Of a stretch of DNA of 64,000 bases, positions 55,301 through 64,000 are shown piece after piece (the first letter of the stretch is position 1; each line of letters opens with the position of its first letter). The notes beneath the pieces were generated by a model. The model ran no database searches. It had not been told where the DNA came from and saw nothing but the letters and a program-made list of their open reading frames with translations. Origin of the DNA: Chamaelirium japonicum (taxonomy: Eukaryota; Streptophyta; Magnoliopsida; Liliales; Melanthiaceae). The position numbers were made by a program, and so were the translations under genes. The DNA is taken from the NCBI GenBank assembly GCA_947650365.1, contig OX393551.1, positions 63,047,173 through 63,111,172 on the forward strand, written 5' to 3'.

Positions 55301-57246
55301 ATGGCTAGGGTTTGGAGAGCGGAGGCGCCCTCTTGGAGAGCGGGCGGGAGATGGGATGGGAGAGGGGATGGGAGAGGAGTTTCGAGGCCCTCTTGGAGAG
55401 CGCATGGTTGGAATGGGGGAGATCACGTCAGATCTGGATTCCCCCATCAGCCTTTCCCTTCTTTCCCATCCAGAGATCCTCCTCATGGCTTTGGGCCCCA
55501 CAGATCTGGATCTCAGTGGGGTATGGCGTCTCAGGAGGAGAGACCCGGGAAGAGGATTCGCCCTACGTTCGCTGAAGTCATCAGATCTGGTAGAAAGCCC
55601 TCGGATTTCTACCATCCGGTCACTCCGTCTCTTGATCCCTGGGCCCAGAAGATTCGCGACTTTTCGATCAGATCTGCGTCGGTAATGAAGAATCAATCTG
55701 CTTTGAATGTTGGGGTTGCCGCGCAGAAGCCGAAGGGTGGATTCTGTTTTAGATGCCGGGAGAAAGGGCATGTTCAAGCCGACTGTAGAAACGGGATTGT
55801 GTGTTTGCTTTGTAAGGGGGTAGGTCACAGAATGGCTAGCTGTCCCTCCAATCGGAAGTTAGTGAGAGGCTCTTCTTCCTACCCACCCCCCCCCCCCCTC
55901 CTGCCATCAACCCTTCCAGCTGCGAGGTGATGGATTTCGATCAAACAGTCCTGGACTCTCTGTTTAATCTTCGTTGGTGTGCTATCTGCAGAGTTGTCCG
56001 AGGAGAAGGAACTCCGTCCGGCCTCTCCAGTCGTCTCTCCCAAGCCTGGGGAGCTAACTGGCAATGGCGGACGAGAATCCTAGACTCCAACGAATTCCTG
56101 GTTGAATTTCCGTCTAAAACTGCTCTCTCGAACGCCCTCCATCAATCTCTTTTTGAATTCGGGGATCTCTCGGTCCAGTTCTTCCCTTGGTCTGTAGACA
56201 ACAGAGCCATAGGATCCAGAGTTTTCAGGAACGTTAAACTGTTCATAGGAGGCCTACCCTGCCATGCTTGGAACCTGGAGTCCCTTAGCTGTGTTCTTAA
56301 ACAGTTCGGTGACATCCTTAGCTTCGAGAATGACTGGGACTCTGCTGAAGACCTTAGGGAAGCTAGAGTCACTATTTGCACCTCTATGGCAGAGTCAATT
56401 CCCGGGTCAGTCACCTGTCGTTTAGGCAATCGCTACTATGAACTCCGTATCCGGCAGCAACCAGAAGCGGAGACGACTGGAGATCGCTTCTTCAGGGAAG
56501 CTGATGAGAACAGAGCTGCAGCAGAGCTCAGAGAGCGGCATCAAGGTGAGCTTTCCCCGACCTGTCTTCTTCCTGTTAGGGGGTTCCCTGATTCGGTTGC
56601 TAACCCTGTTCCTCAAGCCCCCTCTTTGTTTGGTGATGTCGACTACAACGGAATCTCTGCGATTTGGGATGACAGTAAGACTGATCGACGTGATCCGGAC
56701 TCTTCCGGATTGCCCTATGTGGTAAATCTAACCCCTGTTGCTACAGATTTCCAAGCTGATAACAACAGAGTTCAAACAGAAGATTTGCCCTTTAACTGGG
56801 AGGCCACTTCGGATCGCAACGACCCCGCTTCTCCTAGAGAGACCCCTTCTCCTCATCTTTGTATCCCAGACTCACTACCTGACAATCTTGATGACTGCCA
56901 GATTCCAGTAGCCCCCCCGGAGCCCCCAGTAGCAGCCGCCGAAGATAGAGCGACGAGTGGCACCCTTAAGACCTCTGTCAGGAGAAGCCAGAGGCAGATG
57001 GTGAAGTCCTTTGAGCAGACGTACCAGCGAGGAAAGCATAATCCTTTTTTGGGCTCGCACTTGAAGAAGATGGTGGAGAGGAGCACAGATGACGAGCTTC
57101 ACTCACTACTCTCTTTTTTGGATTCTGATACGGTTGTGGCACTGGCCGGTGAATGTGGGGTAGCAGTCTCCAAAGAAGGTTTTGACCCGACGATGTTTGT
57201 AAATATTTTGCGGGGAATGGAGAAAGAGAGGATCTCCTCTGTTTGA
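55301..57246 (+). pseudogene. LINE-B ORF1 (single frameshift at a C run)
   Basis: The first frame (55301-55930; MARVWRAEAPSW) holds arginine/glycine-rich sequence and two CCHC knuckles, CFRCREKGHVQADC and CLLCKGVGHRMASC. The second (55927-57246) holds an RRM-like region (KLFIGGLPCHAWNLESL) and a C-terminal tail. The break falls after a run of about 14 C's near 55887-55900, so one-base slippage, biological or in the assembly, separates what is normally one RNA-binding protein of ~640 residues. Confidence 0.85.
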
Positions 57247-57296
57247 TTGCTGTTGCTCTCTTGTTCTGTTTTTTTTCTGAGTTTTTTCCCTGCTTG

Positions 57297-60200
57297 ATGA
57301 AGACTCTTTCTTGGAATATTCGGGGCCTAGGCGACATTAAAAAACGCAAAGCTGTTCATCTCCAAATTACTTCTCAGAACATAGATATTATCTGCCTGCA
57401 AGAGTCGAAATGTGCTAATCCTTCACCTTCCTTTCTCAAATCTTTGGGTGGGAACAGAATTAGCAATTGGGTTTGGCTAGACTCTGTAGGATCTGCGGGA
57501 GGGATCATAACCGGTTGGAAAGAACCAGAATTCACCTTGCTAGATTCGTTCGTTGGAGTCTTTAGCATCTCGGTCGCTCTGAAGCATCAACAGTCAGGGT
57601 CCTCCCTGGTGGTGTCCAATGTCTATGGCCCTACTGACTACCAGCTCCGGCAGGCCTTTTGGGTTGAAATTCGTGATATTCGTGTTCGTTTTCCTGGTCC
57701 GTGGATCTTAGGAGGTGATTTTAATCTCACGCGATTTTCCTTTGAGAGGAGCGGAGCTATGGGCAGACGTCCAGATATGGAAGATTTTGCTAACCTCATT
57801 GATGATCTCTCTCTGGTGGACCTCCCGATGAACAACCAGAAGTTTACCTGGAGTAACAAACGGGACAATCCTATCTTCGCAAGACTGGATCGATTCTTTG
57901 TTTCTGATGATTTCGAGACTCTCCATCCTGGAGTTACCCAATGTGGTCTGACGGCTTTTTTATCCGATCACTCTCCTATTCTTTTGGACACCAAACTTCA
58001 GGTAACCAAGAAGAAGAAGATCTTCCGGTTCGAAGCCATGTGGCTTGAAGACTCAGAATTTGCGCCCCTTGTCAATTCCTGGTGGTCGGAAGTTGAGGAT
58101 AGCTCCAACTCGGTCAGAAACTGGAACCTGAAAACCCGACATGTGAAGATGAAGATCATTGACTGGGAGCGTAGGAAATTTGGTAACGTGCTTTCCAGGA
58201 AGAAGGAACTGCTTAGGAAAATTGGCGAATTGGAAGTGAAAGAAGAGCAGAATTCCATCTCAGATGCAGAGAAGGTTCTGAAGTCAAACTGGTCGGAAGA
58301 TTTGCGGAAAACGCTTGTGCAAGAGGAAATTATGTGGCAGCAAAGATCTCGAGACAGATGGATTAAGCTTGGTGACAGCAACACTTCCTTCTTCCACAAA
58401 GTAGCGAACTCGGGTCGGCGACGGAACACTATTCATACAATAAGAGAGGGAGACAGATGTTGGACCTCCCAGATCGAGATCAGTCGTCGGATTTCGGAGC
58501 ACTTCCAGAATTACTTCAAAAGAGATGGAGTTGATGCTGCCACTCTGGATTGGAGTGCTTTGGAGACCCTGAAGCTAGAGTCTTCTGTCGAACTTGACAG
58601 ACCTTTCACTGAGGAGGAGTTCGAGAAGGCGGTTTTTGGGATGAAGGCTGAGGGAGCTCCGGGGCCGGATGGACTCCCCATGCTCTTCTATCAGCGCTTC
58701 TGGGAGACCATCAGAAGGGACCTTTGCAGAATACTATTTGACTTCTTCAATCATAATATTTCCCTGCACAGCTTGAATTACGCTTGGGTGACTTTGATCC
58801 CAAAGAAATCAGGAGCAGAGTCGATTGGCGACTTCCGTCCGATCAGTTTGGCCAACTGCGTGTACAAGATAGTGGCTAAGATTCTTGCCAACCGTCTTGC
58901 TGACAATCTAGACAAGCTAGTCTACAGAAGCCAATCAGCCTTCATCAAAGGCAGATTCATTTTAGACAGCGTTGCGACTGCTCAGGAGCTGATTTACCAC
59001 TTGAAAGAGCAGAAAGAAGAAGGCGTCATCTTGAAGATAGACTTCGAAAAAGCCTTTGATAGACTCAAATGGAGCTTTATTCTCAACACGCTGAAAGCAA
59101 AAGGGTTCTCAGACAGATGGCTGAATTGGATCTGGAACTGCCTTTCCTCTTCTACTCTTTCTTGCCTGGTGAATGGAACTGCTGGGAAGCAATTCAAAGC
59201 TGGTCGAGGAGTGAAACAAGGCTGCCCACTCTCCCCTTTTCTGTTTATCCTTGCCATGGATGTTTTCGACTCTATGCTCAAAAGAGTGAAGACAAGAGGA
59301 TTCATTGAAGGGATAGGAGAAGATTCTTGGAGGACAGCTAACCTGCATTTCGCAGATGACACGATCATCTTCTGCAAAGCGAAGAAGGAGCAGATTAGTT
59401 TGCTGAAGATCCTCCTCTATTCGTTGGAGATCGTTTCAGGTCTGAAGATTAATTTTTCTAAGACCTCTCTCTTCTATCTGGGGGAGAATTCAGCTTCGGC
59501 AACTTCCCTCTCGGCTATTCTTAATTGTAAACAAGACTCCCTTCCAACCAAGTATCTCGGCCTTCCTTTGTCTGCGGCGAAACTTCATAGAAGTGACTGG
59601 TTCAAAGTCATTGAGCGTGTGAACTCTAGGCTTATGGGTTGGCAGGGGAAGCATCTCTCTTTAGGAGGCAGATTGACTCTGGTTAATGCTGTTCTGACCC
59701 TCATCCCTTCGTATCATTCCTCCTTCTTCTTAATGCCAAAGTGGGTGATTAAGAAAATTGACGCCATCCGAAGCCGCTTCCTTTGGAAGGGAGCTGATCC
59801 CAACACTAAAGCCTACCATCTTGTTAATTGGGGCGCGGTCTGCAAGTCCAGAGAAGAAAGGGGCTTGGGAGTCATCAACCTTGCTGATCACAACAAAGCA
59901 CTGTTGGGTAAGTGGTGGTGGAGACTCCAACGAGATCAAGGAGACATCTGGAGCGCAGTGATCAGGGGTCGTTATTTCAAACGTTTCAAGCCTCTACAGA
60001 TGAGAAGTAGAGCTTCCGGCAAGATCTCTCCGTTCTGGAAGGGCATCCAGAAAATTGGCCATATTTATAAATGTGGTACTAGTTTGGTTATCCACAACGG
60101 GAAATCCACTCTCTTTTGGGAGGACAGGTGGTTAGTCGAAGGCTGTTTGAAGAACTGGTACCCGGATCTGTACGATCTCGCTTGGTCGAAGTCTTGCTCT

Positions 60201-60929
60201 GTGAGATCGCAGTGTGTCCTTCGGGACAATAGGACAATCTGGTGCATCAAATTCTGCCGGAATATTCCAGACTTCCTCCTTTACCAAGTGAGGGAGTTGG
60301 AGAACCTCTTGCAATTGCTTTCCGTTAATGAAGAGGATGATGAGGTGACCTGGCGTTTGTCATCCTCAGGCAGGTTCTCTTCTAAATCCTTCTATAGCTT
60401 CATCAACAAGTGGGGTATTATCTGTCCGATTGCCAATCATCTTTGGAAGTCTAGAGTGCCTCTGAAGATCCGCATTTTCATGTGGCTAATGATCAAGAAG
60501 AAGCTTCTTACGAGAGCCAATCTTCAAAACAGGGGGAACACCAACATTTCTGACACAACGTGTGTGCTTTGCGGTCAGGCCAAAGAAGATACTAATCACC
60601 TCTTTATTCACTGCCCTTTTTCTAAAGGAATTTGGGACCACTTGAAGAGAGGTCTGAAGATCAAAGGCACCCCAGGTTCTGTTTTTTCGATGTGGACAGT
60701 TTGGAGGAAGAAGAGAATAAAAAATCGCCTTCGGCACAGCTGGGACCTCCTAGTTATGGCTGTTTGCTGGAGCATCTGGATAGTGCGCAACAACAGGATT
60801 TTCCGTAAGGCCAAAATGTCTCTAGCCCAGGTTTGCTTTGCTATCAAGAGGAGATTGCTGCAATGGAAAGTGGTCCTTCAAGGGAAGAAACTCGAACAAC
60901 TAGACAACATTATCTGTAACCTTTTTTGA
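57297..60929 (+). CDS. LINE-B ORF2: endonuclease-reverse transcriptase
   Basis: 1,210 codons from MKTLSWNIRGLGD, no stops. APE endonuclease: IICLQESK, LGGDFNLTRF, SDHSPILLD. RT: GAPGPDGLPMLFY, GDFRPISLANCVYKIVAK, SQSAFIKGRF, IDFEKAFDRLKW, GVKQGCPLSPFLF, catalytic LHFADDTIIF. zf-RVT: HLWKSRVPLKIRIFMWL and CVLCGQAKEDTNHLFIHC. An upstream in-frame ATG at 57243 overlaps the ORF1 stop; the 57297 start is preferred because the endonuclease begins there, as in LINE-A. Catalytic residues are all present, so the enzyme could be functional. Confidence 0.93.
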   Translation: MKTLSWNIRGLGDIKKRKAVHLQITSQNIDIICLQESKCANPSPSFLKSLGGNRISNWVWLDSVGSAGGIITGWKEPEFTLLDSFVGVFSISVALKHQQSGSSLVVSNVYGPTDYQLRQAFWVEIRDIRVRFPGPWILGGDFNLTRFSFERSGAMGRRPDMEDFANLIDDLSLVDLPMNNQKFTWSNKRDNPIFARLDRFFVSDDFETLHPGVTQCGLTAFLSDHSPILLDTKLQVTKKKKIFRFEAMWLEDSEFAPLVNSWWSEVEDSSNSVRNWNLKTRHVKMKIIDWERRKFGNVLSRKKELLRKIGELEVKEEQNSISDAEKVLKSNWSEDLRKTLVQEEIMWQQRSRDRWIKLGDSNTSFFHKVANSGRRRNTIHTIREGDRCWTSQIEISRRISEHFQNYFKRDGVDAATLDWSALETLKLESSVELDRPFTEEEFEKAVFGMKAEGAPGPDGLPMLFYQRFWETIRRDLCRILFDFFNHNISLHSLNYAWVTLIPKKSGAESIGDFRPISLANCVYKIVAKILANRLADNLDKLVYRSQSAFIKGRFILDSVATAQELIYHLKEQKEEGVILKIDFEKAFDRLKWSFILNTLKAKGFSDRWLNWIWNCLSSSTLSCLVNGTAGKQFKAGRGVKQGCPLSPFLFILAMDVFDSMLKRVKTRGFIEGIGEDSWRTANLHFADDTIIFCKAKKEQISLLKILLYSLEIVSGLKINFSKTSLFYLGENSASATSLSAILNCKQDSLPTKYLGLPLSAAKLHRSDWFKVIERVNSRLMGWQGKHLSLGGRLTLVNAVLTLIPSYHSSFFLMPKWVIKKIDAIRSRFLWKGADPNTKAYHLVNWGAVCKSREERGLGVINLADHNKALLGKWWWRLQRDQGDIWSAVIRGRYFKRFKPLQMRSRASGKISPFWKGIQKIGHIYKCGTSLVIHNGKSTLFWEDRWLVEGCLKNWYPDLYDLAWSKSCSVRSQCVLRDNRTIWCIKFCRNIPDFLLYQVRELENLLQLLSVNEEDDEVTWRLSSSGRFSSKSFYSFINKWGIICPIANHLWKSRVPLKIRIFMWLMIKKKLLTRANLQNRGNTNISDTTCVLCGQAKEDTNHLFIHCPFSKGIWDHLKRGLKIKGTPGSVFSMWTVWRKKRIKNRLRHSWDLLVMAVCWSIWIVRNNRIFRKAKMSLAQVCFAIKRRLLQWKVVLQGKKLEQLDNIICNLF

Positions 60930-61038
60930 TTTTTTTGCTCTCTTGGCTGTAAGTTTCTTCCTTTACTCTTTTTTAATGGACTGGTAGGGGTCTAGGCCGA
61001 ACCCCCCCTCATACACTGAGAGGGTTTTCTCAAAAAAA

Positions 61039-61432
61039 AAAAACTCTTTTTTCCAGAGTTGGTAAAAAAACAGTGTTTCACATTTCAGCATAATTTTTGC
61101 ACAATTTCAAACTTGCATAACTTTTTAGTTTTAAGTCTGCTTTTAAAATCGTTTGAAACAATATTTTAACAATCAACTAATTTTTATTTTGAAAATATTT
61201 TTATCCAAAAAAAAGATTAAAAAGCATTTGAAAAATATATATCAAAACCGGACCAAACAAGATTGCACAAGACTCAGATTATATCCATTGAATACATGCT
61301 ATGTGAAGCTCTACACCCCTAGATAGGGTACAAATATTATTTGAGTTTATGACTATCCAAAGTTTCACTAAAAAATTCCATCAAAAAATCAATATTTTCA
61401 ATATTTTTATAAAATTGCAATATTTTCAACGA
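61039..61432 (+). repeat. AT-rich dispersed repeat, copy 3, right part
   Basis: Resumes after LINE-B with CTCTTTTTTCCAGA and continues through GTGAAGCTCTACACCCCTAG to AAATTGCAATATTTTC. The last ~60 bp of the repeat are replaced by the W repeat. Confidence 0.75.
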
Positions 61433-62890
61433 TCTTCATCAACTCCGAAGACGCCATAAGCAAAGGCCGGAGAGGAAGATCAAAGTCGGCATTACCCCGT
61501 CATCTCCAACCATCTTCAACTCCGAAGACGCCCAAAAGCAAAGGCCGGAGAAAAAGATCGAAACGACGCCACACCCGTCGTCTTCAACAAGCATCCGCTC
61601 CATTCGCGAAGAAGAAAGCTTGGAGAAGGATACCCGAAGCGGCGCTATACCTGTCATCTTCAACAAAGCCTTCAACTCCGATTATGCCAAATACACCCGG
61701 AGAAGAAGCCGATGCCACAACCGTCGCCAGGTCGAAAGCTAGAGGCAAGGAAGCTCTGCAAAGGAAGAGACTTGCCTTCAACGACCCAAGGCTTCACAAG
61801 GCTTGGGCAAGACCACCCTATGGGAACGGCTTAGTCTATTGAAAGTCCTCATCAACGTGAAGACCCTTGCACAAGAAGATCAACCCTTCGACTCTGTCCA
61901 CGAAGAAGAAAGCCCGGAGAAGAAGCCTTCAACTCCGAAGATGCCAGAAGCAAAGGCCGGAGAAGAAGATCGAAGCGACATCACCCCGTCGTCTTCAACA
62001 GGCCTTCAACTCCGAAGACATTGGAAGTAAAGGCCGAAGAAGAAGAAGCCTTCAACTACGAAGACGCCAGAAGCAAAGGCCGGAGAAGAAGATCAAAGTG
62101 GCATTACCCCGTCGTCTTCAACAAGCCTTCGACTCTGATCACGCTAAAGAACCCCAGAGAATAAGAGAAGCCAAAGCCAATGCCACAACCGTCGTTGCCA
62201 AAGTCCACCAAGTCGGAAGAAGAAAGAAGCCTTGGAGACGTCGTCATCGCCATTCGAGGAGAAGATCAAGCCAACGCCAAAGCAAAAGCCAAAGTCGGAA
62301 AGCTGAAACAAAGCACCGGTAAAGATTGCGCCAAAGCAGTGCAACTGCCAAAGCCAAGCAACTACGACGGATACGAGCAAAGCACCACATGTTCTAGCCA
62401 ATACAACGCGAAGTCCGGAAGAACTAAAGTATTGCAAGTCTCTACCCCGTCCACGTTCAAGTGCAAGCGCCAAAGCATCGCCAAAGCCAGAGCCACGTCA
62501 AAGCAAAGCCAAAGCACGATCGACGCCGCGAACCGACGATCAAGGACGCCGAGATCTATCCAGAGTCGAGGGAGACGCGAAGACCGAGGAACAAAGCCAA
62601 AAGCCCCCTAGCCGAGAACGCACGAAGCACGGAAGGGACAAAAGAAACGGCAAAGACTCCTTAGCCTCTCAAGAAACCCTCACCATGTAAAGATTTCTGT
62701 CCTGGGCAACCCTTCAGAGCTCTTGCACGAAGTAACGTGAAGACGCCGATCAAAGCCCTCAAGAGGATCTCTCCCACAATCTCCTGATCAAATCTTCGCC
62801 GCACCCGGCTCACCACCCCCGAGTCCCTGAGTCCCGACCTTTGTAATCCTCATGTGCTCGCAATAAAGATGACCCGAATAATTTTTCCGC
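61433..62890 (+). repeat. W repeat, LTR-like, copy 2
   Basis: Opposite orientation to 18040-20299. Tandem ~90-bp units with CCTTCAACTCCGAAGACGCC and AAAGGCCGGAGAAGAAGATC recur about seven times (61433-62150). Lysine/alanine-coding CCAAAGCCAA-rich sequence follows, then AGGATCTCTCCCACAATC, CCGGCTCACCACCCCCGAG and a polyadenylation-type GCAATAAAGATG at 62860. The open frames are low-complexity by-products of the repeats. Confidence 0.55.
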
Positions 62891-63014
62891 CCATACACCA
62901 TTCATTCACTCGATGGAGCAGACTGCTGACTTTCTCACGAAGCCTCTATAGCTGCTCACTTCCGGCATTTTATCAGCGAACTCTCGGATGATCCACCGTG
63001 ATTTTGAGGAAAAG
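62891..63014 (+). pseudogene. copia-F pol C-terminal remnant and purine tract
   Basis: The frame reads EQTADFLTKP then, after a shift, AAHFRHFISELSDDPP and a stop, the usual RNase H tail of copia Pol. TTTTGAGGAAAAG before the LTR is the purine tract. The rest of the element is missing left of 62891. Confidence 0.75.
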
Positions 63015-63155
63015 TGTTAATGTATAGAGATGGATCGGGTTTTATGTACAGTCGGGTCGGGTTCATTGTGTATTGATATACATATATATTGGGATTAGTC
63101 CCTCAATGAGAAGCACACTTCATTCTCTCCAAACCCTAGCCATCATCTCCTAATA
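63015..63155 (+). repeat. copia-F 3' LTR (141 bp)
   Basis: TGTTAATGTATAGAGATGG...CATCTCCTAATA. Same length as, and very similar to, 45397-45537 (minus). The terminal CA has changed to TA. Confidence 0.85.
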
Positions 63156-63758
63156 GTTACATTGTGTATGCATGCATTTGCTAGCGTATTATGTTTGATT
63201 TTTGCAGGATCAAGTCCCCACCAACACTTGCTTCTTTGTTTACATGGTATTAAAGCACATATTTACTGCCCCAAATAGAAGAGTTTTGCTCATACATTTG
63301 CTCCAACTTTTGCTACTTGAAATAAACAATAGGGCTACAATTACATTTTAAAGTACAGCGTACATGTTATTTTCTTGGCATGCCTTAGTTCTTTAGAGTT
63401 TGTCTCTAGAGAATTCAGTGAATATTTCATGCAACCCTCGTGATTGCTTATTTAAAGATAGACAGATTCTTGCTGGCCAAAAATGTCTCACAGATTTGTA
63501 TGTCAGTTACTCTTTACAGTTACCTAAAGATAAAGACAGATTCTTGCAGGTTGAAAATGTCTCACAGATTTGTATCAGTTACACTTTAGACTGAAATGAT
63601 ATAACTGGAAACTGCTTAATCAATCATTTGATTCACTCTGTAGAATTACTTAGTGTACTTCTATTCTGCTAAGTGAATTCAACCAAATCCAAGTTGTTCA
63701 ATTCTACTATTTGGAAGGTGTATCAAGTATGTTCGTATAATTCTTTCATCTCATGCAG
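63156..63758. other. 3' end of intron, with a ~75-bp tandem duplication
   Basis: Non-coding up to the acceptor. A segment with AAAGAT-AGACAGATTCTTGC, AAAATGTCTCACAGATTTGT and CAGTTAC occurs at about 63456-63512 and again at 63528-63585. Acceptor TTTCATCTCATGCAG ends at 63758. Confidence 0.6.
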
Positions 63759-64000
63759 TGTCAAAAAATCCTGTCAAAATCGATGGTGTAAAAGGCTTTA
63801 CATTTGAAGAAATGGCACGGGCAACAAATAATTTCAGCAACTCCAGTCAAGTGGGACAAGGAGGATATGGGAAGGTTTATAAAGGTATTTTAGCTGATGG
63901 AGCAGTAGTAGCCATAAAGCGTGCGGAAGAAGGATCTTTACAAGGTTCAAAAGAGTTCTTCACAGAGATTGAATTGTTGTCAAGGTTGCATCATCGAAAT
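63759..64000 (+). CDS. LRR receptor-like kinase, kinase-domain exon (cut by window end)
   Basis: 242 nt, entering in phase 1 (CTG Leu completed across the splice), no stop. It encodes [19 protein letters not shown], the glycine loop [12 protein letters not shown], the ATP-binding lysine in [27 protein letters not shown] (αC Glu) and HHRN at the edge. These are the first kinase subdomains of an LRR-VIII-1 Ser/Thr receptor kinase, highly conserved with At5g01950-type proteins. The HRD, DFG and remaining subdomains lie beyond 64000. Confidence 0.94.

Larger units (their letters stand above)
55287..61038 (+). mobile_element. LINE-B: full-length plant L1 element
   Basis: 5.75 kb: ORF1, ORF2, short 3' UTR with GGTAGGGGTCTAGGCCGAACC and an A tail (61032-61043), inserted into AT-rich repeat copy 3. 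Its domain order is the same as LINE-A, but it is from a distinct subfamily, as the ORF2 sequences differ substantially. Confidence 0.93.
55268..61057. repeat. LINE-B target-site duplication
   Basis: AAAAACTCTTTTTTCCAGA at 55268-55286 recurs identically at 61039-61057. The first five A's of the right copy merge with the poly(A) tail, so at least 14 bp are unambiguous. Confidence 0.9.
43564..63758 (+). other. Giant intron (20,195 bp) between TM and kinase exons
   Basis: Donor GTAAGT at 43564, acceptor TCATGCAG ending at 63758. Filled by a SINE, mosaic LTR element, AT-rich repeats, two copia copies, LINE-B and a W repeat. Confidence 0.88.

Noticed and set aside
61803-62664. Lysine/alanine-rich frames of 143-151 codons
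   Set aside because: Translation of the W minisatellite; frames overlap each other and have no domain.

Overview
This window is a stretch of a plant nuclear genome, almost certainly a seed plant. The evidence is spliced exons with GT/AG borders, Ty1/copia and Ty3/gypsy chromovirus LTR retrotransposons primed by initiator-Met tRNA, plant-type L1 LINEs with zinc-knuckle ORF1 and APE/RT/zf-RVT ORF2, a tRNA-derived SINE and TRIM elements. I cannot name the species.

Only one host gene is visible, on the + strand: a receptor-like kinase of the LRR-VIII-1 type (relatives of Arabidopsis At1g06840/At5g01950). Three exons are seen. 12839-13332 encodes the end of the ectodomain after the LRRs, 43408-43563 the transmembrane segment, and 63759-64000 (cut by the window end) the start of the kinase domain. 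Splice phases (2-1, 1-1, 1-) join them into one open frame. The introns between them are 30,075 bp and 20,195 bp and consist mostly of transposons. The upstream LRR exons lie beyond the left edge, so the preceding intron exceeds 12.8 kb.

Layout. 1-5035: 5' LTR, gag and pol of a minus-strand copia element. 5077-6226: AT-rich repeat, copy 1. 6232-6800: head-to-head TRIM dimer with target-site duplication (TSD) AGCTT. 7103-12195: gypsy-Y, with both LTRs and a TSD, gag-protease only. 12839-13332: exon, with its 5' splice site duplicated in tandem just downstream. 13807-14398: copia LTR and leader. 15862-18039: LTR fragments and the remains of gypsy-Z. 18040-41179: a nested insertion flanked by a 20-bp TSD. 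Its outer LINE-C is interrupted by an LTR-like repeat (W), a hAT-like element, LINE-A (own TSD, intact ORF2) and a chromovirus gypsy (28731-41112, TSD ATTAG). The gypsy itself holds a pol-less LTR element X, an inverted duplication with scrambled filler, and copia-B. 41769-43163: MITE candidate and an intact TRIM. 43408-43563: TM exon. 44115-44330: SINE. 45164-45537: mosaic LTR element. 45640-46745: AT-rich repeat, copy 2. 47656-54735: two related copia copies separated by an X-type LTR. 54748-61432: AT-rich repeat, copy 3, split by LINE-B (19-bp TSD, intact ORF2). 61433-63155: W repeat and copia 3' end. 63759-64000: kinase exon.

The most notable signals are the receptor-kinase gene kept in frame across about 50 kb of transposons, the duplicated in-frame splice donor, the TRIM dimer with two U5 outer ends, and the foldback with templated filler at 28977-34609. 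Statements about ages, autonomous partners and mechanisms are inference; no searches were run.
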